NCBI GenBank assembly: GCA_008015155.1
Contig: SSFA01000035.1
Span: forward strand, 1 to 64,000
Origin: Thiothrix sp.
Lineage (GTDB): Bacteria; Pseudomonadota; Gammaproteobacteria; Thiotrichales; Thiotrichaceae
Length of the DNA: 64,000 nt
Direction of reading: 5' to 3'
Position numbers and translations under genes: made by a program
Shown: piece by piece, positions 42,465 through 51,290 of the stretch
Numbering within the stretch: the stretch's first letter is position 1
Layout: every line of letters starts with the position of its first letter
Notes under the pieces: model-generated
Databases searched by the model: none
What the model was told of the DNA's origin: nothing
Seen by the model: only the letters and a program-made list of their open reading frames with translations

Positions 42465-42584
42465 ATGAATTAATTCCTGTTACACCTTGTTTGGTCCAGC
42501 GTTTCGCTGGTGGTGTAATGTACAGGTGGCGTTGCCTTTTGCGTGAATGTGCAGTCGTAGCCTGTCTAGTGATCAGGAATTACT
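42465..42584 (+). promoter_or_regulatory. Structured leader of the ABC-F gene with minimal uORF
   Basis: A ribosome-binding site GGAG precedes ATG AAT TAA (42465-42473), a two-codon upstream frame. TAATTCCTG at 42471-42479 can pair with CAGGAATTA at 42574-42582, enclosing the ribosome-binding site of the ABC-F gene. Inside are TTACACC/GGTGTAA (42480-42518) and CCAGCG/CGCTGG (42496-42510), both perfect, plus ACAGG/CCTGT. The layout looks like an attenuator or riboswitch-type control element. Confidence 0.55.
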
Positions 42585-42628
42585 ATGCGCGTCGTTTGTC
42601 AGTTTTCTCAATTAACCCAGCACTTTAA
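42518..42628 (+). CDS. Possible overlapping upstream ORF of the ABC-F gene
   Basis: ATG at 42518 opens 36 codons (MYRWRCLLREC and onward) that overlap the ABC-F start in another frame and stop at 42628. It starts at the end of a hairpin and may be a leader peptide, but no good ribosome-binding site is seen. Low confidence. Confidence 0.25.
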   Translation: MYRWRCLLRECAVVACLVIRNYYARRLSVFSINPAL

Positions 42629-44153
42629 TGCGCGCCCTATTTTTTCTAATTTATCAGCCAGCTTACAGCAGGGGCTTACGGGTTTAATCGGGCGTAGTGG
42701 GCAAGGCAAATCGGTTTTACTGTCCTTATTAGCGCAGCAATTTCCCGCTAGTGCAGGTTCAATTCGCTGGTCAGCGCCGTTTTATTACGTACCACAGCTT
42801 GAGCGTTTGCAAGGTGGTCGCCTTGCTGATGCCTTAGGGATAGGCGTTTTATATGATAGTTGGCAACGCATTGAACAGGGGCAAGGTGAAGCGGATGATT
42901 TCAGCCAAATGGAAGGTTCGTGGCATCTACCGGCGTTTTGGGAGCAGGAGCTAAAAGCTGCCGGTTTAGCTTTGCCTTTATCGGCTAGCCTTGAGCAACT
43001 AAGCGGCGGAGAGCAAACCCGTTTAGCTCTATGTCGCGCTTTTGCCTTAACTGATCACTACCTGCTATTGGACGAACCGAGTAATCATTTAGACACACAA
43101 GGCAGGCAATGGCTATTAGATAAACTTAAACAGCATCCTGCTGGCGCTTTGATCGCTACTCATGATCGGCGCTTATTAGAGCAGGTTGAGCGTATTCTGG
43201 AGCTGGATCAACACGGCTTGCACGACTACGGTGGTAACTACGCGCTCTATCAAACCATTCATACGCAACAGCTAGCCGCCACTGAACAACAAGTAGCTCA
43301 ACTCAAGCAGCATGAAAAGCAACAACAACGTGAGCAACAAGCTAGCCTTGAAAAAGCGCTGCAACGCCGACAACGCGGCGAACAGTATCGGCGTAGCGGC
43401 TCACAATCAGCACTTTTATTAGATGCGCGTAAAAACCGCGCCGAAACCAGCCTTGGTAAGCTCAAGCAACAACAGCAACAGCTTAGCGAACAGCTAAAAC
43501 AAGAACTAACGACCACGCAAGCGCGTTTAGAAACGATTAAACCGCAAACTTTGCGCTTCGCCCCACAACTAGCGCCTCAATCCTTATGTTTACATCTAGC
43601 TGAGCTGCAATTGCCGTATGTACGCACGCAGCCGATTTCTCTCAACCTCTATAAAGGCGAGCGCTGGCATATCCAAGGTCAAAATGGTTCAGGTAAATCA
43701 ACCTTATTAAAGGTTATTGCGGGGCTTGAGACCGCATCCTCAGGGTATTGTGAAGTACACGGCACTTGTGTTTATCTGGATCAGCATTTTAGCCTACTGG
43801 CAGCTCAGACTTCTGCGCTAGCGAACTTACAACGCTTACATCCCAATCTCAGTGAAACAAGGCTGCGCACCGAATTAGCCGGTTTACGGTTACGGGGTGA
43901 AAAAGCCTTGCAACCTATCCATACCTTAAGTGGTGGCGAGCGCTTAAAAGTGGCTTTATTAGCAGTCATGATTGGTGAAACTGCACCCGCGCTCTTGCTC
44001 CTAGACGAACCGGATAATCATCTCGACTTAGACTCACGTTTGCTATTGGAGCAAACCTTAGCAGAGTATACAGGAGCACTGATGGTCGTTTCCCATGATT
44101 TAGCTTTTGTGGAGCAACTTAAACTTACACAGCGTTTGGATTTATCTCACTAA
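42585..44153 (+). CDS. ABC-F family ATPase
   Basis: This 522-residue protein has two ABC domains and no transmembrane segment: Walker A GRSGQGKSVLL and GQNGSGKSTLL, signatures LSGGEQTRLAL and LSGGERLKVAL, and Walker B with LLLDEPSNHLD and LLLDEPDNHLD. The linker between them is very rich in Gln and Lys. ABC-F proteins act on the ribosome and either relieve stalling or protect against antibiotics. The subgroup cannot be decided here. The structured leader upstream suggests translation-linked regulation. Confidence 0.92.
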   Translation: MRVVCQFSQLTQHFNARPIFSNLSASLQQGLTGLIGRSGQGKSVLLSLLAQQFPASAGSIRWSAPFYYVPQLERLQGGRLADALGIGVLYDSWQRIEQGQGEADDFSQMEGSWHLPAFWEQELKAAGLALPLSASLEQLSGGEQTRLALCRAFALTDHYLLLDEPSNHLDTQGRQWLLDKLKQHPAGALIATHDRRLLEQVERILELDQHGLHDYGGNYALYQTIHTQQLAATEQQVAQLKQHEKQQQREQQASLEKALQRRQRGEQYRRSGSQSALLLDARKNRAETSLGKLKQQQQQLSEQLKQELTTTQARLETIKPQTLRFAPQLAPQSLCLHLAELQLPYVRTQPISLNLYKGERWHIQGQNGSGKSTLLKVIAGLETASSGYCEVHGTCVYLDQHFSLLAAQTSALANLQRLHPNLSETRLRTELAGLRLRGEKALQPIHTLSGGERLKVALLAVMIGETAPALLLLDEPDNHLDLDSRLLLEQTLAEYTGALMVVSHDLAFVEQLKLTQRLDLSH

Positions 44154-44263
44154 AATTCTAGTAAGACAGTCCCTTAACATGATATTGCTCTAGTCTGGTT
44201 GACCCACTAAGCCGATCACCCTAGAGTGGAAGCATTTTTACATCACTAGCCAAGGAGTTTTTT

Positions 44264-44464
44264 ATGACGATGTCTAAAATAGGTTGCCCCATGCGTTCGG
44301 TGTTTGCTGTGATGGCAGCGCTAATGTGGCTAGGTATTTTCCTCACTGGCTTTAAAAATGTGAGTTGGGTGCTTTATTTACCGGCAATTGGTGTGACAGT
44401 GGCGGCAATTTCGGGCGTTTGCATGGGCGCTATGCTGTTTGGCAAACTTTGCAAAACTAGTTAA
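44264..44464 (+). CDS. Small membrane protein, two transmembrane helices
   Basis: This 66-residue protein has two hydrophobic spans (MRSVFAVMAALMWLGIFLTG and VLYLPAIGVTVAAISGVCMG). AAGGAG precedes the ATG. No family is recognised. It stands alone between the ABC-F gene and the BrnTA pair. Confidence 0.65.
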   Translation: MTMSKIGCPMRSVFAVMAALMWLGIFLTGFKNVSWVLYLPAIGVTVAAISGVCMGAMLFGKLCKTS

Positions 44465-44519
44465 ACGATAAGGCTTTGTACACCACAATTTAGTGGAATG
44501 CTCCTCTAATGAGCTGCCA

Positions 44520-44771
44520 CTAAGCTACTTTTTGAGCAGCTTGCATTTCCTCACGGAAAATCCGCCGAATCCTATCATCCAAGGATTCACCTTGTAGCTT
44601 AATATGTTCTTTCAGTGCTTCATTAATCAAAGCTTGATAATTGCCACCACCCGCTACCTGATCACGAAACCAAGCCAATACCTCGGGATCGAGGCGGATG
44701 GTAATTTTTTCTTTGTTAATCTTGGCTATTGCACCACGCTGAGCTTGGGAAAAATCATAATTATCGTCCAT
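44520..44771 (-). CDS. brnA: BrnA-type antitoxin
   Basis: This 83-residue protein has the RHH pattern EKITIRLDPEVLAWFRDQVA, then GGNYQALINEALKEHI, of the BrnA/CopG antitoxin family. It overlaps the upstream toxin gene by 11 bases, the toxin-first order typical of BrnTA. Confidence 0.88.
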   Translation of the reverse strand: MDDNYDFSQAQRGAIAKINKEKITIRLDPEVLAWFRDQVAGGGNYQALINEALKEHIKLQGESLDDRIRRIFREEMQAAQKVA

Positions 44772-45054
44772 AGTTCACCTGTTCAAACTGCTGCTTTTCT
44801 TTAAAGTCAGCCAGTCGTGCTGAAATAATTCTAATCACATCCTCATCGCGATACACATGCACAACCACCACTAAACGAGTTTTAGCATCCAATCCCAATG
44901 CAATATAACGCTCTTCATCATAATGCCGTGGGTCTGCGATAGTGAGGGTGGATTCTTCATAGAAAATACTTACAACATCCGCAAAATCAACACCATGCTT
45001 AATGATATTGCTTTTACGCTTGTCTTCATCCCATTCAAAATAAAGCTCTTCCAT
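44761..45054 (-). CDS. brnT: BrnT-type toxin
   Basis: From the ATG at 45054 the protein has 97 residues; an ATG at 45075 would add seven. It shows the BrnT signature FEWDEDKRKSNIIKHGVDF, an ERYIALGLDAKTRLVVVVHV core and the IRIISARLADFKE ending. BrnT is a RelE-like ribonuclease toxin. It pairs with the overlapping BrnA gene. Confidence 0.88.
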   Translation of the reverse strand: MEELYFEWDEDKRKSNIIKHGVDFADVVSIFYEESTLTIADPRHYDEERYIALGLDAKTRLVVVVHVYRDEDVIRIISARLADFKEKQQFEQVNYGR

Positions 45055-45220
45055 AGATGGCTTTTGTACATACAATTGTTAAATTTTGCAAGCTAAGTTG
45101 CGGTTTTGCGTCATAGTGCTACATGAAGATGTCAAACGCACCAGCCGCCTAATTCGCCCCATAGCCAATCCCCACAGCACTTCGCTATCATAGTCCACCA
45201 CCACAGCTAACGAGTCCACT

Positions 45221-45859
45221 ATGGTTCCTCTCAACGATCTAGCCCTGTTTGTAGGCGCGGCTTTTCTTATGGTCATTACCCCCGGCCCGAATATGATTTA
45301 CCTCATGTCGCGCTCGATTTGCCAAGGCTGGCGTGCGGGGGTGCTTTCGCTTTTTGGGGTAGCAACAGGGTTTTTAGTGCATGTGTTTGCCGCAGCGGTG
45401 GGCTTGACTGCCGTGTTTATGGCCGTGCCAATGGCTTATGATCTGTTGAGATGGATAGGGGCTTTGTATCTGCTTTACTTAGCGTGGCAAGCGGTGAAAC
45501 CTTCGGGTAAATCGCCGTTTGAAGCGCGTCAATTGCCGCATGATTCACCTAAAAAATTGTTCGTGATGGGCTTTTTGACTAATGCGCTCAATCCTAAAGT
45601 TGCGGTGTTTTATTTATCTATTTTTCCGCAATTCATATCTCCGCAACACGGCTCGGTGTTTAGCCAAAGTCTGGAGCTGGGTTTTACCCAAATTTTGGTA
45701 AGCTTTAGCGTGAATTTTTGCCTGATTTTATCCGCCGCGCGTGTCTCAGCGTGGTTTGCGCATAATCCACATTGGCTCAACATTCAGCGTTACCTTATGG
45801 GTTCGGTGTTGGCAGGGTTAGCGGTGCATTTAATGACTGAGCAACGTAAAACTGCTTAA
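45221..45859 (+). CDS. LysE/RhtB-family amino acid exporter
   Basis: This 212-residue protein has five to six transmembrane helices and the family motifs ITPGPNMIYLMSRSI, GWRAGVLSLFGVATGFLVH and LTNALNPKVAVFYLSIFPQF. It would export amino acids or homoserine lactone-like compounds. Substrate is not predictable. It stands alone. Confidence 0.88.
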   Translation: MVPLNDLALFVGAAFLMVITPGPNMIYLMSRSICQGWRAGVLSLFGVATGFLVHVFAAAVGLTAVFMAVPMAYDLLRWIGALYLLYLAWQAVKPSGKSPFEARQLPHDSPKKLFVMGFLTNALNPKVAVFYLSIFPQFISPQHGSVFSQSLELGFTQILVSFSVNFCLILSAARVSAWFAHNPHWLNIQRYLMGSVLAGLAVHLMTEQRKTA

Positions 45860-45871
45860 GCTCCTCGCCCA

Positions 45872-45930
45872 GTCGGGCGGTATAGGCGACCTACCGTCCG
45901 ACCAGCACAAGATTTCAAGCCTGCCTTGAA
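45872..45930 (+). terminator. Two consecutive hairpins after the exporter gene
   Basis: An 11-bp stem with one G-U pair (45872-45882 with 45892-45902) is followed by TTCAAG/CTTGAA (45914-45930). No T run follows, so the assignment as terminator is uncertain; the hairpins could be structured RNA or a repeat. Confidence 0.4.
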
Positions 45931-45995
45931 ACGATAAACTCCAAACCTAGTCCAACCCTATAAACACCGCTTTTAAACATACTAAGGGAGTTATT

Positions 45996-46553
45996 ATGCG
46001 AGCTGCGCTCATTCTTGGCTTATTGATTGCCAGTCCTCTGGTCAATGCCGCCCCATTATTTGAGTCCGTGATTGATGCGATGGCCATCAAAAGCTCAGCG
46101 AGCCACACTAATAATGGCTGGGACGATACGGCAAAAATCCAAGGTGTGAAATGGGCGTGGCCTTATTACGAGTCGGGTGCACATGACAGTACCATGCAAG
46201 GAAGCCTAAAATTAGGTACTGACCCGAATCCCAATATCGGTGCGACCACTGTCGAAGTTAATGGCGCACGCAGCTTCATTACCGAGGTAGATATCTCGAT
46301 TGCCAATGATTCTGCCGATATTAAAGACTTTGGCCAAGGCAAAGTAAAAACCATAAAAACTAGCTGCGATGATGATTCCGCTAGCTATCAAGTGAGCTTT
46401 TATGAGTTCCAAAAACCGCGCTATCACCCGCTATATATCAGTCGGGTCGCCAGCTGGGGCGCGAGTGGCAGCGGTACGGTCAATTTTAAAGTCGCTTATG
46501 ATGTGAATGATGTCCTACAGCTCGATCCACAAACCTGCACCGTTTTAAATTAA
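45996..46553 (+). CDS. Secreted protein of unknown function
   Basis: This 185-residue protein has a signal peptide (LILGLLIASPLVNA, cleavage near ANA/AP). The mature part has one Cys pair (Cys near TSCDDDS and near QTCTVLN) and is likely beta-rich. No family is recognised. It precedes the LprI-type gene by 19 bases and may be co-transcribed with it. Confidence 0.6.
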   Translation: MRAALILGLLIASPLVNAAPLFESVIDAMAIKSSASHTNNGWDDTAKIQGVKWAWPYYESGAHDSTMQGSLKLGTDPNPNIGATTVEVNGARSFITEVDISIANDSADIKDFGQGKVKTIKTSCDDDSASYQVSFYEFQKPRYHPLYISRVASWGASGSGTVNFKVAYDVNDVLQLDPQTCTVLN

Positions 46554-46572
46554 GGCCTTAAAAGGATAACCC

Positions 46573-46959
46573 ATGAAAAAATTGACTCTCTTAGCCTGCT
46601 TACTAATAACGGCTGTATCCAGCTCAGTTTATGCTGAATCCAAATACGATACGGAATATGGCAAATGCACGGATGCAGCGGGCACAATGAATAATGGGGT
46701 GATGGCGTCCTGTTCAGAAGCTGTCTCAGACATCGCCAAAAAAGACATCAACACTTATTATAAAAAAGTTGAAACCTCACTAAATGAGCGTGAGGATAAA
46801 GCAGAGCTATTAGCTAAACTGGAAACTAGCCAAAAAGCTTGGATTCAATATCGCAATGCGCATTGCAGCTTAAGTGAAATGATTGGCGCGCATGAAGTAT
46901 ATTGTTTAATGCTGGTTAATTCACAGCGTGCTGAAGAATTGAAGTCTTTAACGGAATAA
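46573..46959 (+). CDS. LprI-type lysozyme inhibitor-like (DUF1311) secreted protein
   Basis: This 128-residue protein has a signal peptide ending near VYA. The mature part carries the DUF1311/LprI pattern: MASCSEAVSDIAKKDINTYY, then ETSQKAWIQYRNAHC, with four Cys residues that probably form two disulfides. Some family members inhibit lysozyme in the periplasm; that role is inferred only. Confidence 0.75.
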   Translation: MKKLTLLACLLITAVSSSVYAESKYDTEYGKCTDAAGTMNNGVMASCSEAVSDIAKKDINTYYKKVETSLNEREDKAELLAKLETSQKAWIQYRNAHCSLSEMIGAHEVYCLMLVNSQRAEELKSLTE

Positions 46960-47167
46960 GTGCTAATTAGCTATGCAAGGTATGATTTTTATTGGTTTAC
47001 AGGCGATCGGATTAGTCAATTACCTACTCCGCGGTTAGTGGTTCACTTTATTCAAAGGCTATTAACTTAAGGGCAAAAATCCATATGTCAGTCTTGTTCG
47101 TCTTCACTTAAAGACAAGGATACCGATGTGTTATCATGTTAAGTCATTCCACCATTAACCTACCTAC

Positions 47168-47575
47168 ATGAACGCAACTCATATCCAACAGATGGCCGCC
47201 GCTACTATTTCTGGCGATTTACCCTTTCCGCAAATTGTAGGCAATTTGATCAATGAAGGTGTCGAGTATTATCTGGTTGATTATGTCCGCCGCCAATTTA
47301 CATTTTATGGCCTGCAAGGTGGTGTGGTGGTAGCGCCTTTGACTATTGACGCTTTACCAATTATTGCTAGCGAGCTAGATGTAAGCGCTTTAAAAGCAGC
47401 AATTATTGATAGCCAGCAACATGAACAGAAATTTCCACGCTTTTCAGTACGCGCTATGGAAGCGGGTGTACAAGGTTATTACGTTTTTTTGCGGGGTCAG
47501 CGCGTTACCTATTTTGGACGTAAGGGTGATCAACATACCGAGTGGTTCCCAGGCGCACAGCCTACAGGTGAGTAA
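47168..47575 (+). CDS. DUF1398-family protein
   Basis: This 135-residue protein has the DUF1398/YbcV-like pattern: GVEYYLVDYVRRQFTFYG, IIDSQQHEQKFPRFSVRAME and AGVQGYYVFLRGQRVTYFGR. The function of the family is unknown. Its last base is the first base of the next gene's ATG, so the two are coupled. Confidence 0.75.
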   Translation: MNATHIQQMAAATISGDLPFPQIVGNLINEGVEYYLVDYVRRQFTFYGLQGGVVVAPLTIDALPIIASELDVSALKAAIIDSQQHEQKFPRFSVRAMEAGVQGYYVFLRGQRVTYFGRKGDQHTEWFPGAQPTGE

Positions 47576-47955
47576 TGCACATCAATAGCTTGGATCATTT
47601 AGTCCTAACTGTTAAGGATTTGGATGCCACCATAGATTTCTATACTCGTGTGTTAGGCATGCAAGTCGTGACCTTTGGTGCAGGCCGCAAAGCCTTAGGC
47701 TTTGGTACACAGAAAATTAATTTGCATCAACTTGGCAACGAATTTGAGCCAAAAGCACAGCGACCGACCGCTGGCTCGGCTGATTTATGCTTTCTGACGG
47801 ATACGCCTCTAACAGAAGTGAGTGCGCATTTAACTGCGTGTGCAGTACCTATTCTCGAAGGACCTGTGCAACGTACCGGAGCGATGGGTGCTATTCTTTC
47901 TGTGTATGTGCGCGATCCTGATTTCAATCTGATTGAAATTGCTAATCCGCTTTAA
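47575..47955 (+). CDS. VOC/glyoxalase-family protein
   Basis: This 126-residue protein has the betaalphabetabetabeta repeats of the vicinal oxygen chelate superfamily: SLDHLVLTVKDLDATIDFYTRVLGM near the start and VYVRDPDFNLIEIANP at the end. His and Glu in these motifs are likely metal ligands. The substrate is unknown. It overlaps the preceding DUF1398 gene by one base. Confidence 0.85.
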   Translation: MHINSLDHLVLTVKDLDATIDFYTRVLGMQVVTFGAGRKALGFGTQKINLHQLGNEFEPKAQRPTAGSADLCFLTDTPLTEVSAHLTACAVPILEGPVQRTGAMGAILSVYVRDPDFNLIEIANPL

Positions 47956-48026
47956 GTAGCGGCGAGCCACTTGACTTCACTGGTTGGCCTATTAAAAATC
48001 ACCTACTCATTTAACGAGTTAAACTA

Positions 48027-48356
48027 ATGAAAATCACTAACCTTCCTTTTGGCCTAACTGATTGGTCGACTATTCCAGCCACTGAACATAAAGGCGACAC
48101 CGGCATGGCTTATTGGCGCACCCAGCAGTTTGGCGACATTCGCGTACGCATGGTCGAATATACACCCGGCTACTTAGCGGATCATTGGTGTGTCAAAGGT
48201 CATATTTTGTTGTGCCTTGAAGGCGAATTAGTCACCGAACTAGAAGATGGACGCATCTTCACTCTGACACCGGGGGTGAGCTATCAAGTCGCTGATCACG
48301 CTGAACCCCATCGTTCTTCCACGCAAATCGGCGCGAAATTATTTATTGTGGATTAA
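48027..48356 (+). CDS. DHCW-motif cupin-fold protein
   Basis: This 109-residue protein has the pattern TDWSTIPATEHKGDTGMAYW, YLADHWCVKGHILLCLEGEL and AEPHRSSTQIGAKLFIVD of the DHCW-type cupin family. The Cys/His residues and a single beta barrel suggest a metal-binding cupin. Function unknown. It is divergent from a LysR gene. Confidence 0.75.
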   Translation: MKITNLPFGLTDWSTIPATEHKGDTGMAYWRTQQFGDIRVRMVEYTPGYLADHWCVKGHILLCLEGELVTELEDGRIFTLTPGVSYQVADHAEPHRSSTQIGAKLFIVD

Positions 48357-48442
48357 AGTGTGGGCTATTAACTAGCTATGCAAATTCAATCGCTTACATC
48401 TGAACTCCTGCCAGCTAATTATTAGTTTCTAATAACTAGCTG

Positions 48443-49333
48443 TTAATGCTGCTCGTTTAAGGCTTGCGCAATCTTAATCAATGCGGTCAATAGCGGCGAC
48501 CAAGGCTCACGTCCCGCTACGACTAAGCCGGTTTGCGAGCTAAAACTCGGTTCAATTAATGGCAATACCTTGACACCCGCAGGCACGCCGATTAGCTCTA
48601 ACACATTCTGCGGCAAAATCGCCGACCAACCACCAGCTGAGACATGCGCAAGGATACTAATAATCGAATTAGTTTCGAGGCTAGGTTCAGCGCGGTAGCC
48701 CAACTGGCTGAAAATAGCGTCAATCATTTTACGATTTTGCATATCAGGGGTGAGCAAACACAATGCGGTATGAGTCGCCTCATACCAAGTGATACTATCG
48801 CGCTGCGCTAGCTCACTCTCCACAGGGCATAAAAACACATGATTTTCTTGCCATAACGGCACGGTAAACAACTGCTGCTGATAGCCCGATTCGACGTACA
48901 TAATGCCCGCATCCAGATCAAACTGCTGCATGCGCTTTAAAATCTCCGCCGTACCCAGCGAACGCACTTCCAAACTGACATGGGGATGCTGCATGGCAAA
49001 AGCGGTGGTTAAACTGGCTACGACTGTGAGCGCTGTTGGTATCACGCCAAGGGTTAAATGACCGGTTAGCTCCTCACGCAACGAGCGCAATTCTTGGCGC
49101 AAACCTTCCGCGGTACTGGCTAAACGAATCGCATGCTCCACCACACACTGGCCTTCACGGGTCAAGCCACCGAAGGTGCGACCACGATTTACTACAGCAA
49201 CCCCTAACTCCAGTTCAATATCGCGAATGGCTGCCGACAAGGTTGAAGGAGAAATATGGCAAGCTAGAGCCGCGCGCCCAAAGTGTTTTTCGCGTGCCAA
49301 TGCAATCAGATACAGATATTTGCGGGAGATCAT
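48443..49333 (-). CDS. LysR-family transcriptional regulator
   Basis: This 296-residue protein has an N-terminal winged HTH (KYLYLIALAREKHFGRAALA, then CHISPSTLSAAIRDIELELG) and a C-terminal LysR substrate domain (GHLTLGVIPTALTVV and onward). Its target is unknown; the divergent cupin gene lies 86 bases away on the other side of its stop, so the regulated gene is more likely upstream or distant. Confidence 0.9.
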   Translation of the reverse strand: MISRKYLYLIALAREKHFGRAALACHISPSTLSAAIRDIELELGVAVVNRGRTFGGLTREGQCVVEHAIRLASTAEGLRQELRSLREELTGHLTLGVIPTALTVVASLTTAFAMQHPHVSLEVRSLGTAEILKRMQQFDLDAGIMYVESGYQQQLFTVPLWQENHVFLCPVESELAQRDSITWYEATHTALCLLTPDMQNRKMIDAIFSQLGYRAEPSLETNSIISILAHVSAGGWSAILPQNVLELIGVPAGVKVLPLIEPSFSSQTGLVVAGREPWSPLLTALIKIAQALNEQH

Positions 49334-49626
49334 AGACCTATTGTGCCAGCTCTAGGCTAGTAAGGCTAATAGGCGTTTGTGCCTACCTGCTAGCCAACAT
49401 AGGGTCACAGGCACATATGCGCCTAGTGTGACAAGTAACCATCTTAAATAAGCTTTAACTGGTCTCACTAGTTTGAAGCTGCTATGAATACCTATTGAAG
49501 ACTTTGCTGAGCCTTTTGCAATTATTTTTACACACAAATGTGCTAGCCTAGAAATAGATTAACCACTCTATGAATGAGCAATATTAAAAGTATTCTTGCT
49601 TTGAAATCTTGCCTTGGAACTCAATC

Positions 49627-49827
49627 ATGTTAAGTTTTAAAGATTTTACCGATTACTGTGATCTGACTGAAGATGGCTTAAGGTCATTACATGATGGTTT
49701 ACCTGTCAATGTGCCAGCTACTTATAAGGCTATACCGACGGCTAGCACTAAGCTACAAACTCCACAGCAAACCTTGTCATATCTTCGCAAATATTTGGAG
49801 CAATTAGAAAAAAAGCAAGATGCCTAG
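49627..49827 (+). CDS. Small hypothetical protein
   Basis: Starting at the ATG at 49627 gives 66 residues beginning MLSFKDFTDYCDLTEDGL; the start at 49609 is possible but has no better site. A short acidic N-terminus is followed by SYLRKYLEQLEKKQDA, an amphipathic helix. No family is recognised; the 275-base gap before it shows nothing else. Confidence 0.5.
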   Translation: MLSFKDFTDYCDLTEDGLRSLHDGLPVNVPATYKAIPTASTKLQTPQQTLSYLRKYLEQLEKKQDA

Positions 49828-50576
49828 TTGTGTGTGTTTGATTCTAAGTAACGCAATCTAGCCAAGTGTTTATGCAGAGAAAACTCTAGCTTGTCTGACC
49901 AATTAGCAGCGGTTTCTTTTAGCACACTAGTCGATTGATAATTGGCGACTTTGCCAGCTAAAATCACCCAGTTTTTGCTGCCAGTGAGCACATAACGCAC
50001 ATCAGCAAACTCTGCATGCAAGGCTGCTCGCAAATACTCATCCGTTTGTTGTTCTTGCCAACAATTAAGTACTAACCAGCCCTGCTCTTTCAAAAGCTCT
50101 GCACATCGACGGATAAAATCGGTGCGTAATTGCACCTCAGCAGTACCGGTCGCATCGTATAAATCTGCAAAAATCACATCGACTTTACGTAGATGAGAGT
50201 TCTGCAAAAATACATCCGCATTTTGCTGGATGAGCTCAATACGTTTGGCACGTGGTAGTTGAAAATAGCGTTGGGCGATTTCAATCACTGCCGCACGTAA
50301 CTCCACCGCAGTAATATGAATACCAGCAACAGCGTGATACAAAGCACTCGCTAAACTTCCGCCGCCTAAACCCAATAGCAAAACACGTTTAGGCTTTACG
50401 AATAGCAAAACTAAAAGCATGGCTTGGGTATAGTCATATTGCAAAATATGTGGAGCCGCTTTTAAACAACGACTCTGTTCGTCATTGGCAGCAAACGACA
50501 AAATATAACAGTCACCATCATCATAGACAGTGACTCTACCCTGCTCATCTTCGATTTGATAACTCGTTTTAATCAT
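49824..50576 (-). CDS. Spermidine synthase-like methyltransferase-fold protein
   Basis: This 250-residue protein has the SAM-type Rossmann motif RVLLLGLGGGSLASALYH, followed by ITAVELRAAVIEIA and VDVIFADLYDATG. These are typical of spermidine-synthase-fold proteins (SpeE-like, fused or free). Whether it makes polyamines or modifies something else is unclear; the SpeE catalytic Asp is present in the FADLYD segment. It ends four bases within the small ORF. Confidence 0.75.
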   Translation of the reverse strand: MIKTSYQIEDEQGRVTVYDDGDCYILSFAANDEQSRCLKAAPHILQYDYTQAMLLVLLFVKPKRVLLLGLGGGSLASALYHAVAGIHITAVELRAAVIEIAQRYFQLPRAKRIELIQQNADVFLQNSHLRKVDVIFADLYDATGTAEVQLRTDFIRRCAELLKEQGWLVLNCWQEQQTDEYLRAALHAEFADVRYVLTGSKNWVILAGKVANYQSTSVLKETAANWSDKLEFSLHKHLARLRYLESNTHN

Positions 50577-50638
50577 GGCTGAAGCTTAGCCTAAAGCTCC
50601 TCGCCTTGTATCAATCAGTTAGAGTGGCACCAGTCATC

Positions 50639-51037
50639 TTAAGTCGGCAAATCTTGTTTTTCGATTAAATCCCAACGATTTCCATATAAGTCGAGGAAAA
50701 CGACCACCATGCCATAAGGTTCTTGCCGAGGTGCTTCGACAAAGCGAATCCCGTTATCTTGCAAGCAATCGTAATAGTCCCAAAAATCATCTGTCTCTAA
50801 GAAAAAGGCAACACGTCCACCGGCTTGCTTACCGACTTGAGCTTGCTACTCTGGAGTCGCTGCACGGGCTAATAATAAGGCACTGCCCTGCCCACCTTGT
50901 GGTGCTACCCGAATCCAACGCTTTTCAGGGCTTAAGCGAGTATCTTCAAGCAGTTCAAACTGCAGACGCTTAAAAAACCTAATTGCCTCATCATAATCGT
51001 GCACCAAAAAGCTGGTCAGTGCTAAAGATTGAGCCAT
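50639..51037 (-). pseudogene. VOC-family (glyoxalase-like) gene with internal amber codon
   Basis: The minus-strand frame from 51037 encodes an intact VOC protein (FLVHDYDEAIRFFKRLQFEL, then FLDLYGNRWDLIEK) of 132 residues, interrupted by one TAG at codon 64 (50846-50848). The following codons restore the frame without a shift. CAG to TAG is the simplest explanation. The gene is either a recent pseudogene or depends on amber suppression. Confidence 0.7.
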
Positions 51038-51290
51038 GATTATCCTCCTGAAACCTCAGACTAAACTCAGTGCTAGAACATCCTGTAATCGTGCCTCGCT
51101 TTGGTCACGATCTAATGAATTTATTGTGTGTTGATGACGCTTTGACGACTAAGAGCAACTAACTTAGCGACTGAATCATGCTTGTACCGCAAAGTTTGTG
51201 CTGGTCAGCTTGAACTTAAGCTTTAAGTATAGCGGCTCAGCATTATCCAGTAAGATAATTTAAGAAGTTTTAATGGAAGGAGTTTAAGGT

